64,000 bases of DNA, taken from the NCBI RefSeq assembly GCF_003326795.1, contig NZ_JPWI01000014.1, forward strand, positions 1-64,000, given 5' to 3'. Below, in pieces: positions 17,428-26,781 of this stretch. The notes under the pieces were generated by a model. The model did not search any database, was not told where the DNA came from, and saw only the letters and a list, made by a program, of their open reading frames with translations. How positions within the stretch are numbered: the stretch's first letter is position 1; each line of letters opens with the position of its first letter. The stretch comes from Thalassospira profundimaris (lineage in GTDB: Bacteria; Pseudomonadota; Alphaproteobacteria; Rhodospirillales; Thalassospiraceae). The translations under genes were made by a program, and so were the position numbers.

Positions 17428-19320
17428 TTTCTGCCCGGGTGATTTCTGTCTGGTGTGCTCAAGGATGTCGCCACGCGGCCCGTCAATCATTTCCCAGATC
17501 TTCCACACCATTAATGCCCAAACAGTCAACGCCATGTCCGCGTCCCGACCGGATGTCGCACGCGTCCAGCACATCCTCTGCCGTTCCTTTGGCAGACCGG
17601 TTTCACCAAACACCGCATTTAAAATACTGTCGTCATCCCCCCAAAGGTACGTGCCCAGTTTGGCAAGCCAGTCCGCCAGTGATGGATTAAACCCGATCTT
17701 GCGATTGCCAAGATGCCCGGCAGGAAAATGGGGCTCTATGACGTCACGCCAGACCGATTTCGTCCCATCCCGCAAATGCTGTGTTGCAGAAATCACCGCA
17801 GCAGACCGGATCACGTCATGACCAAGCAATGGCGGGCGATATTCCAGCCCGAATGCCATGCCGCACCGGTCCGACATTACAAGCTGATTGCCCGGCAATG
17901 TCACATCCCGGTCAAACTGCATCATCTGATCGGCAAGATTGCCGTTCTGCATCAAGCTATCTGTTATTCCGGCAAGCTCTGTCTCAAACTCCGGCACGGC
18001 ACAGCGACTGTTCCAGACGTCAAATGCCGACCGCAGGTCATCACATCCCCCCGAAAGAAACCGCACCAATTCACGATGGCCTGTCCATTTGCCAATCCTG
18101 GCTGCCCCCTGTCGCAACGGTCGCGGGACATATTGCCAATACCGGTCATACAAAAATGCGGCGCGATATCTGGGATAGCCGCCAAACAGCTCATCCCCGC
18201 CATCACCGGTCAGACAGACACGGACATCCTGCCCAACCCGCGATGACAATCGCTGCATCAAGACAATCGACGGATTGGCAAATGGCGCACCAACCGCCCC
18301 CAGCCCCGCAATCAGTTCGTCATATATCTCTTCCCCGGTTTTCGGGGCACGAACGATGCAAAGCGTTTGCCCCAAATGATCACAAAGCTTTCGGGCAGCA
18401 TCGGTTTCATCACGGGCCGGATCGTCAAACCCCATGACGAATGCGGGTGGCAAGTCCCGGCCCTGTTCGCGCGCGATATCACAGGCAATCGCCGATATCC
18501 CGGCACTGTCAAGCCCGCCGGAAACCAGACATCCAAGCGCACAATCGACATCCATCGCATCCGCGACCGATTGCCTGACCTTCTGACGCAGATCAGAAAC
18601 CCTGTCAAAAGACGTCGGCTTGGCACTTACATTCTGTGCCGGATGGGCAATCTTGCTTCTGGTGATCGCGCCACTCTGCCAGCAGATGACGGATCCGGGC
18701 TTTAAGAGTTCGATACCCATAACGCCACTTGCCGATGCAGGCACAAATAGATGGGCCAGATAGCGTGCCCTGATCGTTTGATCGAACCGAAGACTTTGCC
18801 CTTCACCAAGTGCCGCCAGTTCCGAAGCAAATGCCAGATCACCGGTCGGGCTGCGGTGGCAGACATAAAGCGGCTTGATCCCGACCGGATCGCGCGCCAG
18901 CCATAAGCTGCGTTCCCGAACATCCCAGAACGCAAGTGCATATTGCCCCGATAATGCACCGAGTGTATTGGCAATTTCATCGCCCGCCATGACGGCACGG
19001 GCTAACAGATGCAAAACCAGTTCCGCATCATTCTGGCTCTGCATGTCCGCACCATCCCGGACCAAGTCGGCGATCTTACGCCGGTGTCCGGCGATGTAGC
19101 CATTGAACACCAGAACAAACCGCCCATCAGCGGTCACAAATGGCTGATGGGCTGTGCGTGTCGGGTCTGTGGTGATCAGTCGTGCACATCCCAACGAAAT
19201 GGCACCATCCGGATCAGACCAGATCGCGGTATTGTCGGGGCCGCGATGGACAAGTTTGCCCAGGATACGCGCAAGTGCGGATTGACCATCTGATGTCATG
19301 ATTCCGGCAATTGCGCACAT
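17395..19320 (-). CDS. asnB: Asparagine synthase (glutamine-hydrolysing), AsnB-type
   Basis: A 641-aa two-domain enzyme. The N-terminal class II glutamine amidotransferase begins with the catalytic Cys2 (MCAIAGIM) and has RGPDN and FNGYIAG. The C-terminal ATP-dependent synthetase has the pyrophosphatase loop SGGLDSAG near residue 267 and TGDGGDELFGGYPRY. It is clearly of the long AsnB/WbpS-like group also used to amidate sugars or peptides, so the acceptor need not be aspartate. It starts 5 nt after the ribbon-helix-helix gene, forming a two-gene operon, and overlaps the convergent REC-Hpt gene by 33 nt. Confidence 0.85.
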   Translation of the reverse strand: MCAIAGIMTSDGQSALARILGKLVHRGPDNTAIWSDPDGAISLGCARLITTDPTRTAHQPFVTADGRFVLVFNGYIAGHRRKIADLVRDGADMQSQNDAELVLHLLARAVMAGDEIANTLGALSGQYALAFWDVRERSLWLARDPVGIKPLYVCHRSPTGDLAFASELAALGEGQSLRFDQTIRARYLAHLFVPASASGVMGIELLKPGSVICWQSGAITRSKIAHPAQNVSAKPTSFDRVSDLRQKVRQSVADAMDVDCALGCLVSGGLDSAGISAIACDIAREQGRDLPPAFVMGFDDPARDETDAARKLCDHLGQTLCIVRAPKTGEEIYDELIAGLGAVGAPFANPSIVLMQRLSSRVGQDVRVCLTGDGGDELFGGYPRYRAAFLYDRYWQYVPRPLRQGAARIGKWTGHRELVRFLSGGCDDLRSAFDVWNSRCAVPEFETELAGITDSLMQNGNLADQMMQFDRDVTLPGNQLVMSDRCGMAFGLEYRPPLLGHDVIRSAAVISATQHLRDGTKSVWRDVIEPHFPAGHLGNRKIGFNPSLADWLAKLGTYLWGDDDSILNAVFGETGLPKERQRMCWTRATSGRDADMALTVWALMVWKIWEMIDGPRGDILEHTRQKSPGQKSDRVVAADMA

Positions 19321-19325
19321 GGCTG

Positions 19326-19598
19326 CTAAGCCATCTCATCCGGTTCAGAACCATCATCGGGCAGGTTTTCATGACCCTGCCCGTTTATGCGGTTCTGAAG
19401 ATCACGCAGGATGTAAAGCCGAAGGGCACTCGAAAGGTTTCCTTCACGTTCGGAATCAATTTCGACCACCAGTTCCGCCAGTGTGAGGTCCCGACGTTCG
19501 GCAATTCCGACCAGCTCCTGCCAGAAAGCATCTTCAAGCGAAAAACTGGTTCTGTGGCCTGCAATTGTCACTGATCTTTTACGAACGGTGTCATCCAT
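19326..19598 (-). CDS. Ribbon-helix-helix DNA-binding protein (RHH_4 family)
   Basis: A 90-aa protein of the alphaproteobacterial RHH_4 family (COG4321). The strand-helix-helix unit runs about residues 6-75 (KRSVTIAGHRTSFSLEDAFW, LTLAELVVEID, NLSSALRLYIL). It ends with an acidic tail. Proteins of this kind are probable dimeric DNA binders of unknown target. It is encoded directly before asnB with only a 5-nt gap, so the two are co-transcribed. Confidence 0.8.
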   Translation of the reverse strand: MDDTVRKRSVTIAGHRTSFSLEDAFWQELVGIAERRDLTLAELVVEIDSEREGNLSSALRLYILRDLQNRINGQGHENLPDDGSEPDEMA

Positions 19599-19673
19599 CG
19601 GCGTTTATATCTTTTCATGTCTGGGAAAAACGAACATGATTTCAAATGCTTTCCGCCATGATAGGGCATCGTC

Positions 19674-20459
19674 ATGAAATTCATACATCTTTCCGATCTT
19701 CATATTCTTGCACGCAATGACCTGTCACGTAAGCCGGATGCGGCGGCAACCCTGCGCAAGGTTATCGGTGAAATCAACACCCACCATCACGATGCCGAAA
19801 TCTGTGTGATTACCGGTGATATCACGCATCGCGGAACAGCCGAACAGTATGAACAGGCCGTCGATATCCTGTCCGAACTTGCCATCCCCTATCTGATCAT
19901 TCCGGGGAACCATGACATTCGCGAAGCTTTCCGCGACGCCTTTCCGACCACGTCGGTTGATGCCAACGGCTTTGTCAATTTTGGCCAGACCTTTGACGGG
20001 GTGCGGTTTGTCATGATGGACAGCATCGTGCCGGGTGATCATCACGGCACCCTGTGCGAAAGACGTCTGGCCTGGCTGCGTGACGAACTTGCCGCCCATC
20101 GCGATACGCCAACTTTCCTTTTCATGCATCATCCGCCGTTTGAGATGGGCCTGCCCTTCATGGATACGATCCGCCTTGATGTTGAGCACGAACTGGGTGA
20201 AATCGTGCAAGCAAACTCGCAAATCAAGCATCTGTTCTTTGGGCATTTACACCGGCCTGCGACCGGCACTTGGCTTGGTGTACCGTTCGTTCTGGCCAAC
20301 AGCACCCAGTGCGGCGAACCACTTGATTTCCGACATGAAAAGGAAGAAGAGCTCGAAGACCGCAATCCGCTTGGTCCGGGATACGGCATTGCCTTTTCCG
20401 ATACCAAGGGCGGGCTTCGCTATCACTTTGATTTTGTGAAGTTCGATATGGATGCCTGA
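19674..20459 (+). CDS. Calcineurin-like metallophosphoesterase (CpdA/GpdQ-like phosphodiesterase)
   Basis: A 261-aa cytosolic phosphodiesterase. The dinuclear metal site is complete: D8-x-H10, G48-D49, G78-N79-H80-D81, a later FMHHPP histidine and GHLHR near residue 190. Length and the GHLHR ending fit class III cyclic-nucleotide or glycerophosphodiester phosphodiesterases. The true substrate (cAMP, glycerophosphodiester or other) cannot be told from sequence. Its stop codon directly abuts the stop of the convergent queG, with no room for a terminator. Confidence 0.88.
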   Translation: MKFIHLSDLHILARNDLSRKPDAAATLRKVIGEINTHHHDAEICVITGDITHRGTAEQYEQAVDILSELAIPYLIIPGNHDIREAFRDAFPTTSVDANGFVNFGQTFDGVRFVMMDSIVPGDHHGTLCERRLAWLRDELAAHRDTPTFLFMHHPPFEMGLPFMDTIRLDVEHELGEIVQANSQIKHLFFGHLHRPATGTWLGVPFVLANSTQCGEPLDFRHEKEEELEDRNPLGPGYGIAFSDTKGGLRYHFDFVKFDMDA

Positions 20460-21614
20460 TCAGGCTGCAAGGCTGCCCCGATCCCATTCGGTGCGAACAA
20501 TCGGGTCTTCTTCCTGTGCTACCTGACGTGTCCGCAGTTGATCAAACGCTTCACCATCCATCAATTGCGACAGCGCCCAGACGGCACTGGCGCGGATCAG
20601 CGCACTCTCATCACCCAGCAAGACGGTAATTCTGGGGATCAGACCTTCCGACCCGCTATTGCCCGCCGCGATCAAAACATTGCGCAAAAACTTTGCCCGA
20701 CCGATCCGCTTGATCGGTGAACCGCTAAAGAATGAGCGAAATGCCTCATCATCAAAATCAAGGAAATCGGCCAGACGCGGCGCAGTCAGTTCCGCGCGCG
20801 GAATGAATGCGAGCTCTTCTGTTCTGCTCGCAAACTTGTTCCAGGGACAGGCTGCCAGACAATCATCGCAGCCATAAATGCGATTGCCCATGGCCTTGCG
20901 AAATTCAAGGGGGATGGGTCCATCAAGCTCGATCGTCAGATAGGAAATGCATTTGCGCGCATCAAGCTTATAGGCTGCCGGAAAGGCGTCCGTCGGACAG
21001 GCCGACAGACATTTTGAACAAGACCCGCAATGATCAATTTCGGGCTCGGCTTCGTCAAACGAGATCGTAGTAAAGACCTCGCCCAGAAACAGCCAGCTGC
21101 CAAATTCCCGCGACACAAGATTGGTGTGCTTGCCCTGCCAGCCGATACCCGACGACTGCCCCAGCGGCTTTTCAAGAACCGGGGCGGTATCAACAAAAAC
21201 CTTTACCTGTTCGCGCCCGCCCGATTGCTCAACCAGCCACCGGGCTAGTTGTTTCAGGCGTTTCTTGATCAGATCGTGATAGTCCTTGTTGCGCGCATAG
21301 ACAGAAATCATCGCCCGGTCCGGGTGATCAAGCAACTCCATCGGATTTTCGGCCGGGCCATAATTGCTGCCCAGTACGATCACTGATTTGACGTCGGGCC
21401 ACAGCATTTCCGGATCACGACGCCGTGGCAAACGTTCCGGATCATTCATCCATGCCATTGAACCGTATTCGCCACCGGCAACAAATTCATCAAGGCGTTG
21501 CTGATTACGCGGATCAATCTGCGGACGCGCCACACCACAGACATCAAAGCCGATTTCGCGGGCTTTGGCCTTAAGCATTTCCAATGTGATCTGGCGTTCG
21601 GTCGTTGTGGTCAT
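20460..21614 (-). CDS. queG: Epoxyqueuosine reductase
   Basis: Last enzyme of queuosine synthesis: it reduces epoxyqueuosine in tRNA using cobalamin and two [4Fe-4S] clusters. The 384-aa protein has CGSCSKCLSACPTDAF and CDDCLAACPWNKF, the two cluster-binding runs. They follow a long N-terminal flavin/B12-type domain and precede C-terminal HEAT-like helices (LIRASAVWALSQL). The ATG at 21614 is used; an in-frame start 30 codons upstream gives a non-conserved extension. It is separate from the other que genes 5 kb away, with the iron receptor operon between. Confidence 0.92.
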   Translation of the reverse strand: MTTTTERQITLEMLKAKAREIGFDVCGVARPQIDPRNQQRLDEFVAGGEYGSMAWMNDPERLPRRRDPEMLWPDVKSVIVLGSNYGPAENPMELLDHPDRAMISVYARNKDYHDLIKKRLKQLARWLVEQSGGREQVKVFVDTAPVLEKPLGQSSGIGWQGKHTNLVSREFGSWLFLGEVFTTISFDEAEPEIDHCGSCSKCLSACPTDAFPAAYKLDARKCISYLTIELDGPIPLEFRKAMGNRIYGCDDCLAACPWNKFASRTEELAFIPRAELTAPRLADFLDFDDEAFRSFFSGSPIKRIGRAKFLRNVLIAAGNSGSEGLIPRITVLLGDESALIRASAVWALSQLMDGEAFDQLRTRQVAQEEDPIVRTEWDRGSLAA

Positions 21615-21675
21615 GTTTGCGGGTCGGTGTTCTGTGCAAAGCGATCTCTCTTTATCGTGCTTTATATAGGTTTGC

Positions 21676-21716
21676 CGACAAAACGCAAAAGGCCGCAGCG
21701 TCATGCTGCGGCCTTT
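21676..21716 (-). terminator. Terminator of the TonB receptor operon
   Basis: A 12-bp stem (21688-21699 with 21705-21716) followed on the minus strand by TTTGCGTTTTG. It lies 20 nt after the receptor stop. Confidence 0.75.
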
Positions 21717-21736
21717 GAATGCTGATCAAAGAAAGA

Positions 21737-24253
21737 TCAGAAGCGATAGCGAAGCGTTGCAAGGATCGAACGCTCTTCACCGTAGTAACAGTTATCCGAC
21801 CACTGTGTGATCAGGCACGAGGCCACATATTCCTCATCAAGCAGGTTGTTTACATTGATGCGCAGGTCCGTGTTATCAAAGCCAACCTTGGCCATGTCGT
21901 AATTCAGTGCCAGATCAAAAATGGTATAATCGGGCACAGTAATCGTATTGGATTCATTGCCCGCCATTTCCCCGACGAAGCGTGCACCTGCCCCGATGCT
22001 CAGCCCATCAAGAGCGCCCGAATGGAACCCGTAATCGCCCCAGATCGATGCCATATGTTCGGGAACCTGCATCGGACGTTTGCCGTCCTTGGTATCGCCC
22101 GGCGCATCATAGGCCGCGTCAGTATAAGTATAGGATGCGATCACACTGAGGTTTTCATTCAAATTTGCCCGCGCTTCAAGTTCGAGCCCCTGACTTTCGA
22201 TCTTGCCAAGCGGATCATAGGCAAAGGTCGACGCGTTATAGATCGCGACATTATCCTGTTCGAGATAGAAGGCCGCGGCACTCAGCATAAGATTGCCGTT
22301 TTCGGGCTGATATTTCACACCCGCCTCATACTGAGTCCCCCCGGAAGGCTCAATCGGGTTGCCCGCAACATCTGAAGACAGGCTCGGATTAAAGGATTCC
22401 GAGTAACTGACATAGGGTGCGACACCATTGTCGAACAGATACAATATACCGGCCCGCTTGGTAAGTTTCTGGCGATCTTCGCCGGTTTTCTTGTTGGTCA
22501 GGCGATCAAGTTTTGTAGTTTCCACCCAATCCTGTCGCAATCCCAATGAAAGGCGCCAGTTTTCGTAGGAAAACTGATCTTCAAGATACAAACCCGCCTG
22601 TTCAAGCGTTCTGACATTGCTTGTCGTTGGTGCACCAAGCGTAACTCCGGGGCTTCCATAAGTCGGTGAGAACGGATTGATGTTCGAAGCAGACGGAAAC
22701 TGCCAGCTATTTTCGGTCCGACGGTGCTGATAATCAAAGCCCATCAACACAGTATGATCTATATCCGACGTTGCGAAATCGGCTTGCAGCTGGTTGTCTA
22801 CGGCATATGCGCGCATGGTTTCATCACCACCGCCATAGGAACGCTTCAGTTCGTCTGTCGAACCAACCCAGCCGGTCTGGTAGATCTGGTCAATATGGAC
22901 GTCAGCATCGAGAAAACGAAAGTTCTGTCGCGCTGTAAAGGTCTCGTCGAAATCGTGTTCGAATTGATAGCCGACCATATTCTGCGTTCTTTCGAAGGCC
23001 TCCAGCGATGGATCGCCATCAAAGAACCCGGTCGAGATATATTTGCCATTTCGCGGAAACAGGGTGCCTTCTGATGGCACGCCGTTATGGGTTCCTCCTT
23101 CCGGATCTTTTTGCAAATAAGCCATCAGGGTGACGCGCGTATCATCGGTGAAGTTCGTCGTCAAAGACGGGGAAATTGCATAGCGTTCTTCTTCTGCACC
23201 TTCAAACTGGGTATCAGCAGCATCGGCCTTACCAACCAGGCGATAGGCCAGTTTACCTGCTTCATCAAGCGGTCCTGTCAGGTCAAACCCGACACCACGC
23301 TGATTGCGGTTGCCATAGGAAAGTTCGACTTCACCCTGTTGTTCGAATTGGGGCTTCTTGCTTGAAAGTGCGACAAGCCCACCCGGGGAGCTCCGCCCAT
23401 AAAGAACCGATGCCGGGCCTTTGACAACATCGGCACGCTCAACGAAATAGGGGTCGACCTGCATCGAACTATAGGTCGAGTCATCACTCATGGTCTTAAG
23501 ACCATCAAGGTAAATGTTGTCAATCGACCGGTCGACCAAGCCGCGCAAGATCACGTAATCGTAGCGGTTCGACGCGCCGACCTGCCCGGTAAAGGCCCCG
23601 GGGGTATAACGCATCGCCTGCATGATGGTTTGTGACCCCTGATCTTCCATCTGATCACGTGTCACCACAGTAATGCTTTGCGACGTTTCAAGGATGGGGG
23701 TCGCCGTTTTGGTTGCAGCCAACGACTTCGTGGCAATGTAACCCGGTACCGGGCCGTCGGCCTTTTCGTCAACACTGTTTGCTTCAACACGGACAGCATC
23801 GGTGACGTTTTCACCGCTTGTGGCAAGCTGTTCAATGGTGATCGTTCCACCATCCGTGTAGCGCCAGGTATATCCGCTTCCGCTTAAGAGCGTTCCAAGG
23901 GCGGCATCGACCGTCATCTCGCCCTTAAGCCCGGATACCTTCACATCCCCCAGCCCGTCCGAGGGAAACATAAGCTTCAGATTCGCCTGATCGGCAAATG
24001 TCGTTAGTGCCCGGTCAAGGTCTTGGGCCGGAATGTTGAGAAGAACCACATTTGACTGGGCGATTTCCGCACCGATTATTTCGGCTGTACCGATTTCGGC
24101 AGCATTGCCCGATAGCGGACAAGCTAGAGCAATCCCTGAAATAACTGTGGTCGCCGCAAGACGTCGCATCCAGTCATTTCGTCCAACACCCCCTGAAATC
24201 ACAGTCCGTTGGCCGCATGCCACAAGCTTCATCACATTCGTTGAATTCATCAT
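21737..24253 (-). CDS. TonB-dependent ferri-siderophore receptor with signalling (STN) domain
   Basis: An outer-membrane transporter of about 838 aa. Order of parts: signal sequence (about 1-50); STN secretin/TonB N-terminal domain at about 70-145 (NIPAQDLDRALTTFADQANL); TonB box and plug at about 165-300 (QSITVVTRDQMEDQ, GPASVLYGRSSPGGLVALSSKKP); then the 22-strand barrel ending in the typical terminal Phe (ATLRYRF). The STN domain marks it as a transducer that signals to the FecR/FecI genes just upstream. The ligand is a ferric chelate that cannot be named. Starts at TTG 24271 and ATG 24253 or 24250 are possible; the ATG is preferred. Confidence 0.9.
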   Translation of the reverse strand: MMNSTNVMKLVACGQRTVISGGVGRNDWMRRLAATTVISGIALACPLSGNAAEIGTAEIIGAEIAQSNVVLLNIPAQDLDRALTTFADQANLKLMFPSDGLGDVKVSGLKGEMTVDAALGTLLSGSGYTWRYTDGGTITIEQLATSGENVTDAVRVEANSVDEKADGPVPGYIATKSLAATKTATPILETSQSITVVTRDQMEDQGSQTIMQAMRYTPGAFTGQVGASNRYDYVILRGLVDRSIDNIYLDGLKTMSDDSTYSSMQVDPYFVERADVVKGPASVLYGRSSPGGLVALSSKKPQFEQQGEVELSYGNRNQRGVGFDLTGPLDEAGKLAYRLVGKADAADTQFEGAEEERYAISPSLTTNFTDDTRVTLMAYLQKDPEGGTHNGVPSEGTLFPRNGKYISTGFFDGDPSLEAFERTQNMVGYQFEHDFDETFTARQNFRFLDADVHIDQIYQTGWVGSTDELKRSYGGGDETMRAYAVDNQLQADFATSDIDHTVLMGFDYQHRRTENSWQFPSASNINPFSPTYGSPGVTLGAPTTSNVRTLEQAGLYLEDQFSYENWRLSLGLRQDWVETTKLDRLTNKKTGEDRQKLTKRAGILYLFDNGVAPYVSYSESFNPSLSSDVAGNPIEPSGGTQYEAGVKYQPENGNLMLSAAAFYLEQDNVAIYNASTFAYDPLGKIESQGLELEARANLNENLSVIASYTYTDAAYDAPGDTKDGKRPMQVPEHMASIWGDYGFHSGALDGLSIGAGARFVGEMAGNESNTITVPDYTIFDLALNYDMAKVGFDNTDLRINVNNLLDEEYVASCLITQWSDNCYYGEERSILATLRYRF

Positions 24254-24418
24254 AAGGCCTTTTTGGTTCAATTCCCCTGTTGCGAATGATATTAAGAACC
24301 GAAATCATTCGCTTTACCTTGTGACGATTTCACCTGACGTGATTTGCACCCCCTTTTTCATTTTTTTGAAATTCTTTGAGAATAGCCCGAAACACGGTCC
24401 GAAATCGCACGACCGGGG

Positions 24419-25489
24419 CTAATAGATGACGGTCAAAAGCGGCAAGCGAACAAGCTTGGCACCCGTTGTCTGCTCCAGAGAATTAAGCAGCTCATCAAGC
24501 TCGGCGGTTTCAAAAACGCCGGTAACCCTGAGATTACGCAAAGCATCACGTGCAATAACGATGCGTTCGGATTTGTATCGCTGGACCTCGTCAATCACAT
24601 CACCAAGCGGACGGTTATTGAAGATCAGCTTTCCGCGTTGCCAGCTGCCATAGCCAGCAAGATCAGCATCCTCGACCAGTTTCGGAACTGCACCATCCTG
24701 ATAATAGGCTTGCTCACCGGCATTCAACCGAACAGAGCTGCCCGACCGGTTGCTGACCTCAACCACGCCTTCCTGAACGGTGACACCAACGCAATCATCT
24801 TCGATCCGGACCCCATAAACAGTTCCAACCGCCATCGAAGCCCCATCCCGTGCTGTGACAATAAAGGGATGGCTGGCGTCCTTGGCGACATCGAAAATGA
24901 CCTCGCCTGCGGCAAGATTCACCTGTCGGATATCGCCGGAGAAATCGATGGAAAAGGCCGATGATGTGTTCAGATGGGCAACCGTGCCATCCGGCAATGT
25001 TATGGTTCTGGAAACCCCGATAGTGGTGCTGTAATCCGCATTCCAGCGTGCCCATAAATCCTGCCCTTGAAGACTACCAATGATGATCAGGGCAAGCATT
25101 GCACAAAGCGAACCGACCATAACGCCCCAGCGTTTTGGTCCAAACGACATACGCCCTGTCATTGGCCGTTTGCGTCGCGTTGCCGGTCGACTGACGGATT
25201 TGAATGCCAATGTCGGTGAAGCCATCGCCAGATCGTGGTCGAGCCCGGACCAGTTTCGGGCCACCTCGGTCTCGTCAACCGCTCCGAAAAGCAATTCAGC
25301 TTCCCGGACGGCACGGGCATGATCGTTGCTTTGGGCACGCCAATGTTCAAATGCCTGGCGTTCCGCATCCGAAGCATCGCCGGATTGCAGACGCACCAGC
25401 CACTCGATGGCCTGATCGCTCAACGCGATCATGTCATCGTCATAGCCTTTCAGCACAGGTTGCTGATCTGCGGTTGCACCCGACGTCAA
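24419..25489 (-). CDS. FecR-type anti-sigma factor
   Basis: Inner-membrane signal relay of 356 aa. An N-terminal DUF4880 domain (IEWLVRLQSGDASDAERQAF, about 27-68) binds the sigma factor. A single membrane span lies at about 125-145 (VGSLCAMLALIIIGSLQ). The periplasmic FecR domain (TTIGVSRTITLPDGTVAHLNTSSAF) ends with a DUF4974 part. The start seems to be TTG at 25489 with GGGGA 8 nt before it; the next ATG is at 25432. It lies between fecI and the receptor on the same strand, the standard order. Confidence 0.9.
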   Translation of the reverse strand: MTSGATADQQPVLKGYDDDMIALSDQAIEWLVRLQSGDASDAERQAFEHWRAQSNDHARAVREAELLFGAVDETEVARNWSGLDHDLAMASPTLAFKSVSRPATRRKRPMTGRMSFGPKRWGVMVGSLCAMLALIIIGSLQGQDLWARWNADYSTTIGVSRTITLPDGTVAHLNTSSAFSIDFSGDIRQVNLAAGEVIFDVAKDASHPFIVTARDGASMAVGTVYGVRIEDDCVGVTVQEGVVEVSNRSGSSVRLNAGEQAYYQDGAVPKLVEDADLAGYGSWQRGKLIFNNRPLGDVIDEVQRYKSERIVIARDALRNLRVTGVFETAELDELLNSLEQTTGAKLVRLPLLTVIY

Positions 25490-25589
25490 ATGCCCATTCC
25501 CCGATCAAAATCCGTTCCCGTTCCCGACAAACGGCAATCTCTGTTTATAAGACGAACCAGCCAGGCGAATGATGCCATCAAAACTGACA

Positions 25590-26114
25590 TTATTTTTCAT
25601 CCCCGGCCAAAAGTGCGTCACGACAATGACGCAAGGCGCGGCCAATATATTTCGCGACCATACTGTTTGAAACACCAAGTTTGTCGGCAATCTCGGTGTG
25701 AGACATCCCTTCGACCCGAAACATCAGGAGTGCCGCACGCGCGTTATCGGGTAATTCTTTCAAGGCCCGGTCCAGCAGCATGATCTGTTCGCGCGACAGG
25801 TAAATCTTTTCCGGCCCAGGTTTGGGATCACTGATTTTCAGCGCCCCCTCGTCCCCGTCATGACGCGCAGAAAGACGTCTGTCACTTCTGATCTGGTCAA
25901 TCGCAAGATTGCCCGCCACCCGGTAAATATAAGCCCGCGGGTTATCAATCTCGTCATCGGTGTCGGGCGTTTTGGCAAGACGCAAATAGGTGTCCTGCAC
26001 GACATCGGCAGCACGCTGGGAATCACCATTCAGCTTCCGGGTCAGAAACCGCAAAAGCTGTTCATAGTTTTCCTGAAAACTTGCAATGAGGACAGATGCG
26101 CTTTGACGCGCCAT
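25590..26114 (-). CDS. FecI-type ECF RNA polymerase sigma factor
   Basis: A 174-aa sigma-70 family factor. The sigma-2 region is at about 10-75 (ASFQENYEQLLRFLTRKL, VVQDTYLRLAK, NPRAYIYRVAGNLAIDQIR). The sigma-4 region is at about 110-165 (LLDRALKELPDNARAALLMF, GMSHTEIADKLGVSNSMVAKYIGRAL). The frame is open much further upstream, but the ATG at 26114 has GGGA at proper spacing and matches usual FecI length. It should drive the receptor gene when its ligand binds, and is itself placed under a Fur-like box. Confidence 0.9.
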   Translation of the reverse strand: MARQSASVLIASFQENYEQLLRFLTRKLNGDSQRAADVVQDTYLRLAKTPDTDDEIDNPRAYIYRVAGNLAIDQIRSDRRLSARHDGDEGALKISDPKPGPEKIYLSREQIMLLDRALKELPDNARAALLMFRVEGMSHTEIADKLGVSNSMVAKYIGRALRHCRDALLAGDEK

Positions 26115-26197
26115 CGTCATTCCCAACCAAACCAGTGTCACAAAGCAGGCAGGTCCCCTGCCATCTCCCTGACTTAGCAGGATCAATTGAAAATGAC

Positions 26198-26216
26198 AAT
26201 GAGAATAATTATCATT
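26198..26216 (-). promoter_or_regulatory. Fur-type iron box upstream of fecI
   Basis: The 19-mer AATGAGAATAATTATCATT is a near-perfect palindrome (one mismatch). It matches the 7-1-7 core TGATAAT-N-ATTATCA at 14 of 15 positions. It lies about 85 nt before the sigma factor ATG, where iron-loaded Fur would block transcription. Confidence 0.8.
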
Positions 26217-26239
26217 AACTGATGGTATGAAATAACCAT

Positions 26240-26276
26240 GCCCAAAGAAAAAGGCTGCCCGAACAAGGCAGCCTTT
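26240..26276 (-). terminator. Terminator of the que operon
   Basis: A 9-bp stem (26251-26259 with 26267-26275), then TTTTTCTTTGGG on the minus strand, just after queF. Confidence 0.85.
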
Positions 26277-26309
26277 CAAATTCATATGTTAACCGTTGTC
26301 CTGACGGGC

Positions 26310-26777
26310 CTAACCACGGCCGCGATAGGGCGCCACACCCTGCTCAGGAATCCAGACGCCTTCGGGGGCCGGGCCGGTCTGATAAAACACATCAATCGGA
26401 ATGCCGCCGCGCGGATACCAGTAACCGCCAATGCGCAGCCATTTCGGATCAAGTGTTTCAACAATGCACTTGCCAACCTTGATGGTGCAATCTTCGTGAA
26501 ACGACCCATGGTTACGGAACGAAGTCAGAAAGAGCTTCAGCGATTTGCTTTCTACGAGCCAGTCACCCGGCACATAGTCAATCACGAGATGGGCAAAGTC
26601 CGGCTGACCGGTGATCGGGCAAAGCGACGTGAATTCCGGTGCGACAAAGCGCACACAATAATCTGTTCCAGCTTGCGGGTTCTGAACCCGTTCAAGAACG
26701 GCTTCGTCCGGGCTGGCGGGCTGTTTGGTGTCGCCACCCAGCATGGTCAGATTGTCGTAAATGGTCTGATCGGCCAT
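26310..26777 (-). CDS. queF: NADPH-dependent 7-cyano-7-deazaguanine (preQ0) reductase, QueF type I
   Basis: Reduces preQ0 to preQ1 in queuosine synthesis. The 155-aa protein has the nucleophile Cys53 in [13 protein letters not shown] with Asp60 behind it, and ESKSLKLFL, the QueF signature. It also has the late [13 protein letters not shown] segment. Its length is that of the short, tunnel-fold type I enzymes. GAGGA precedes the ATG at good spacing; the longer open frame is rejected. It is the last gene of the queA-tgt-queF operon, 4 nt after tgt. Confidence 0.95.
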   Translation of the reverse strand: MADQTIYDNLTMLGGDTKQPASPDEAVLERVQNPQAGTDYCVRFVAPEFTSLCPITGQPDFAHLVIDYVPGDWLVESKSLKLFLTSFRNHGSFHEDCTIKVGKCIVETLDPKWLRIGGYWYPRGGIPIDVFYQTGPAPEGVWIPEQGVAPYRGRG

Positions 26778-26781
26778 GGAA

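Noticed and set aside
24254..24418. Second Fur box before the TonB receptor
   Set aside because: The AT-rich gap has no palindrome resembling the box found before fecI.
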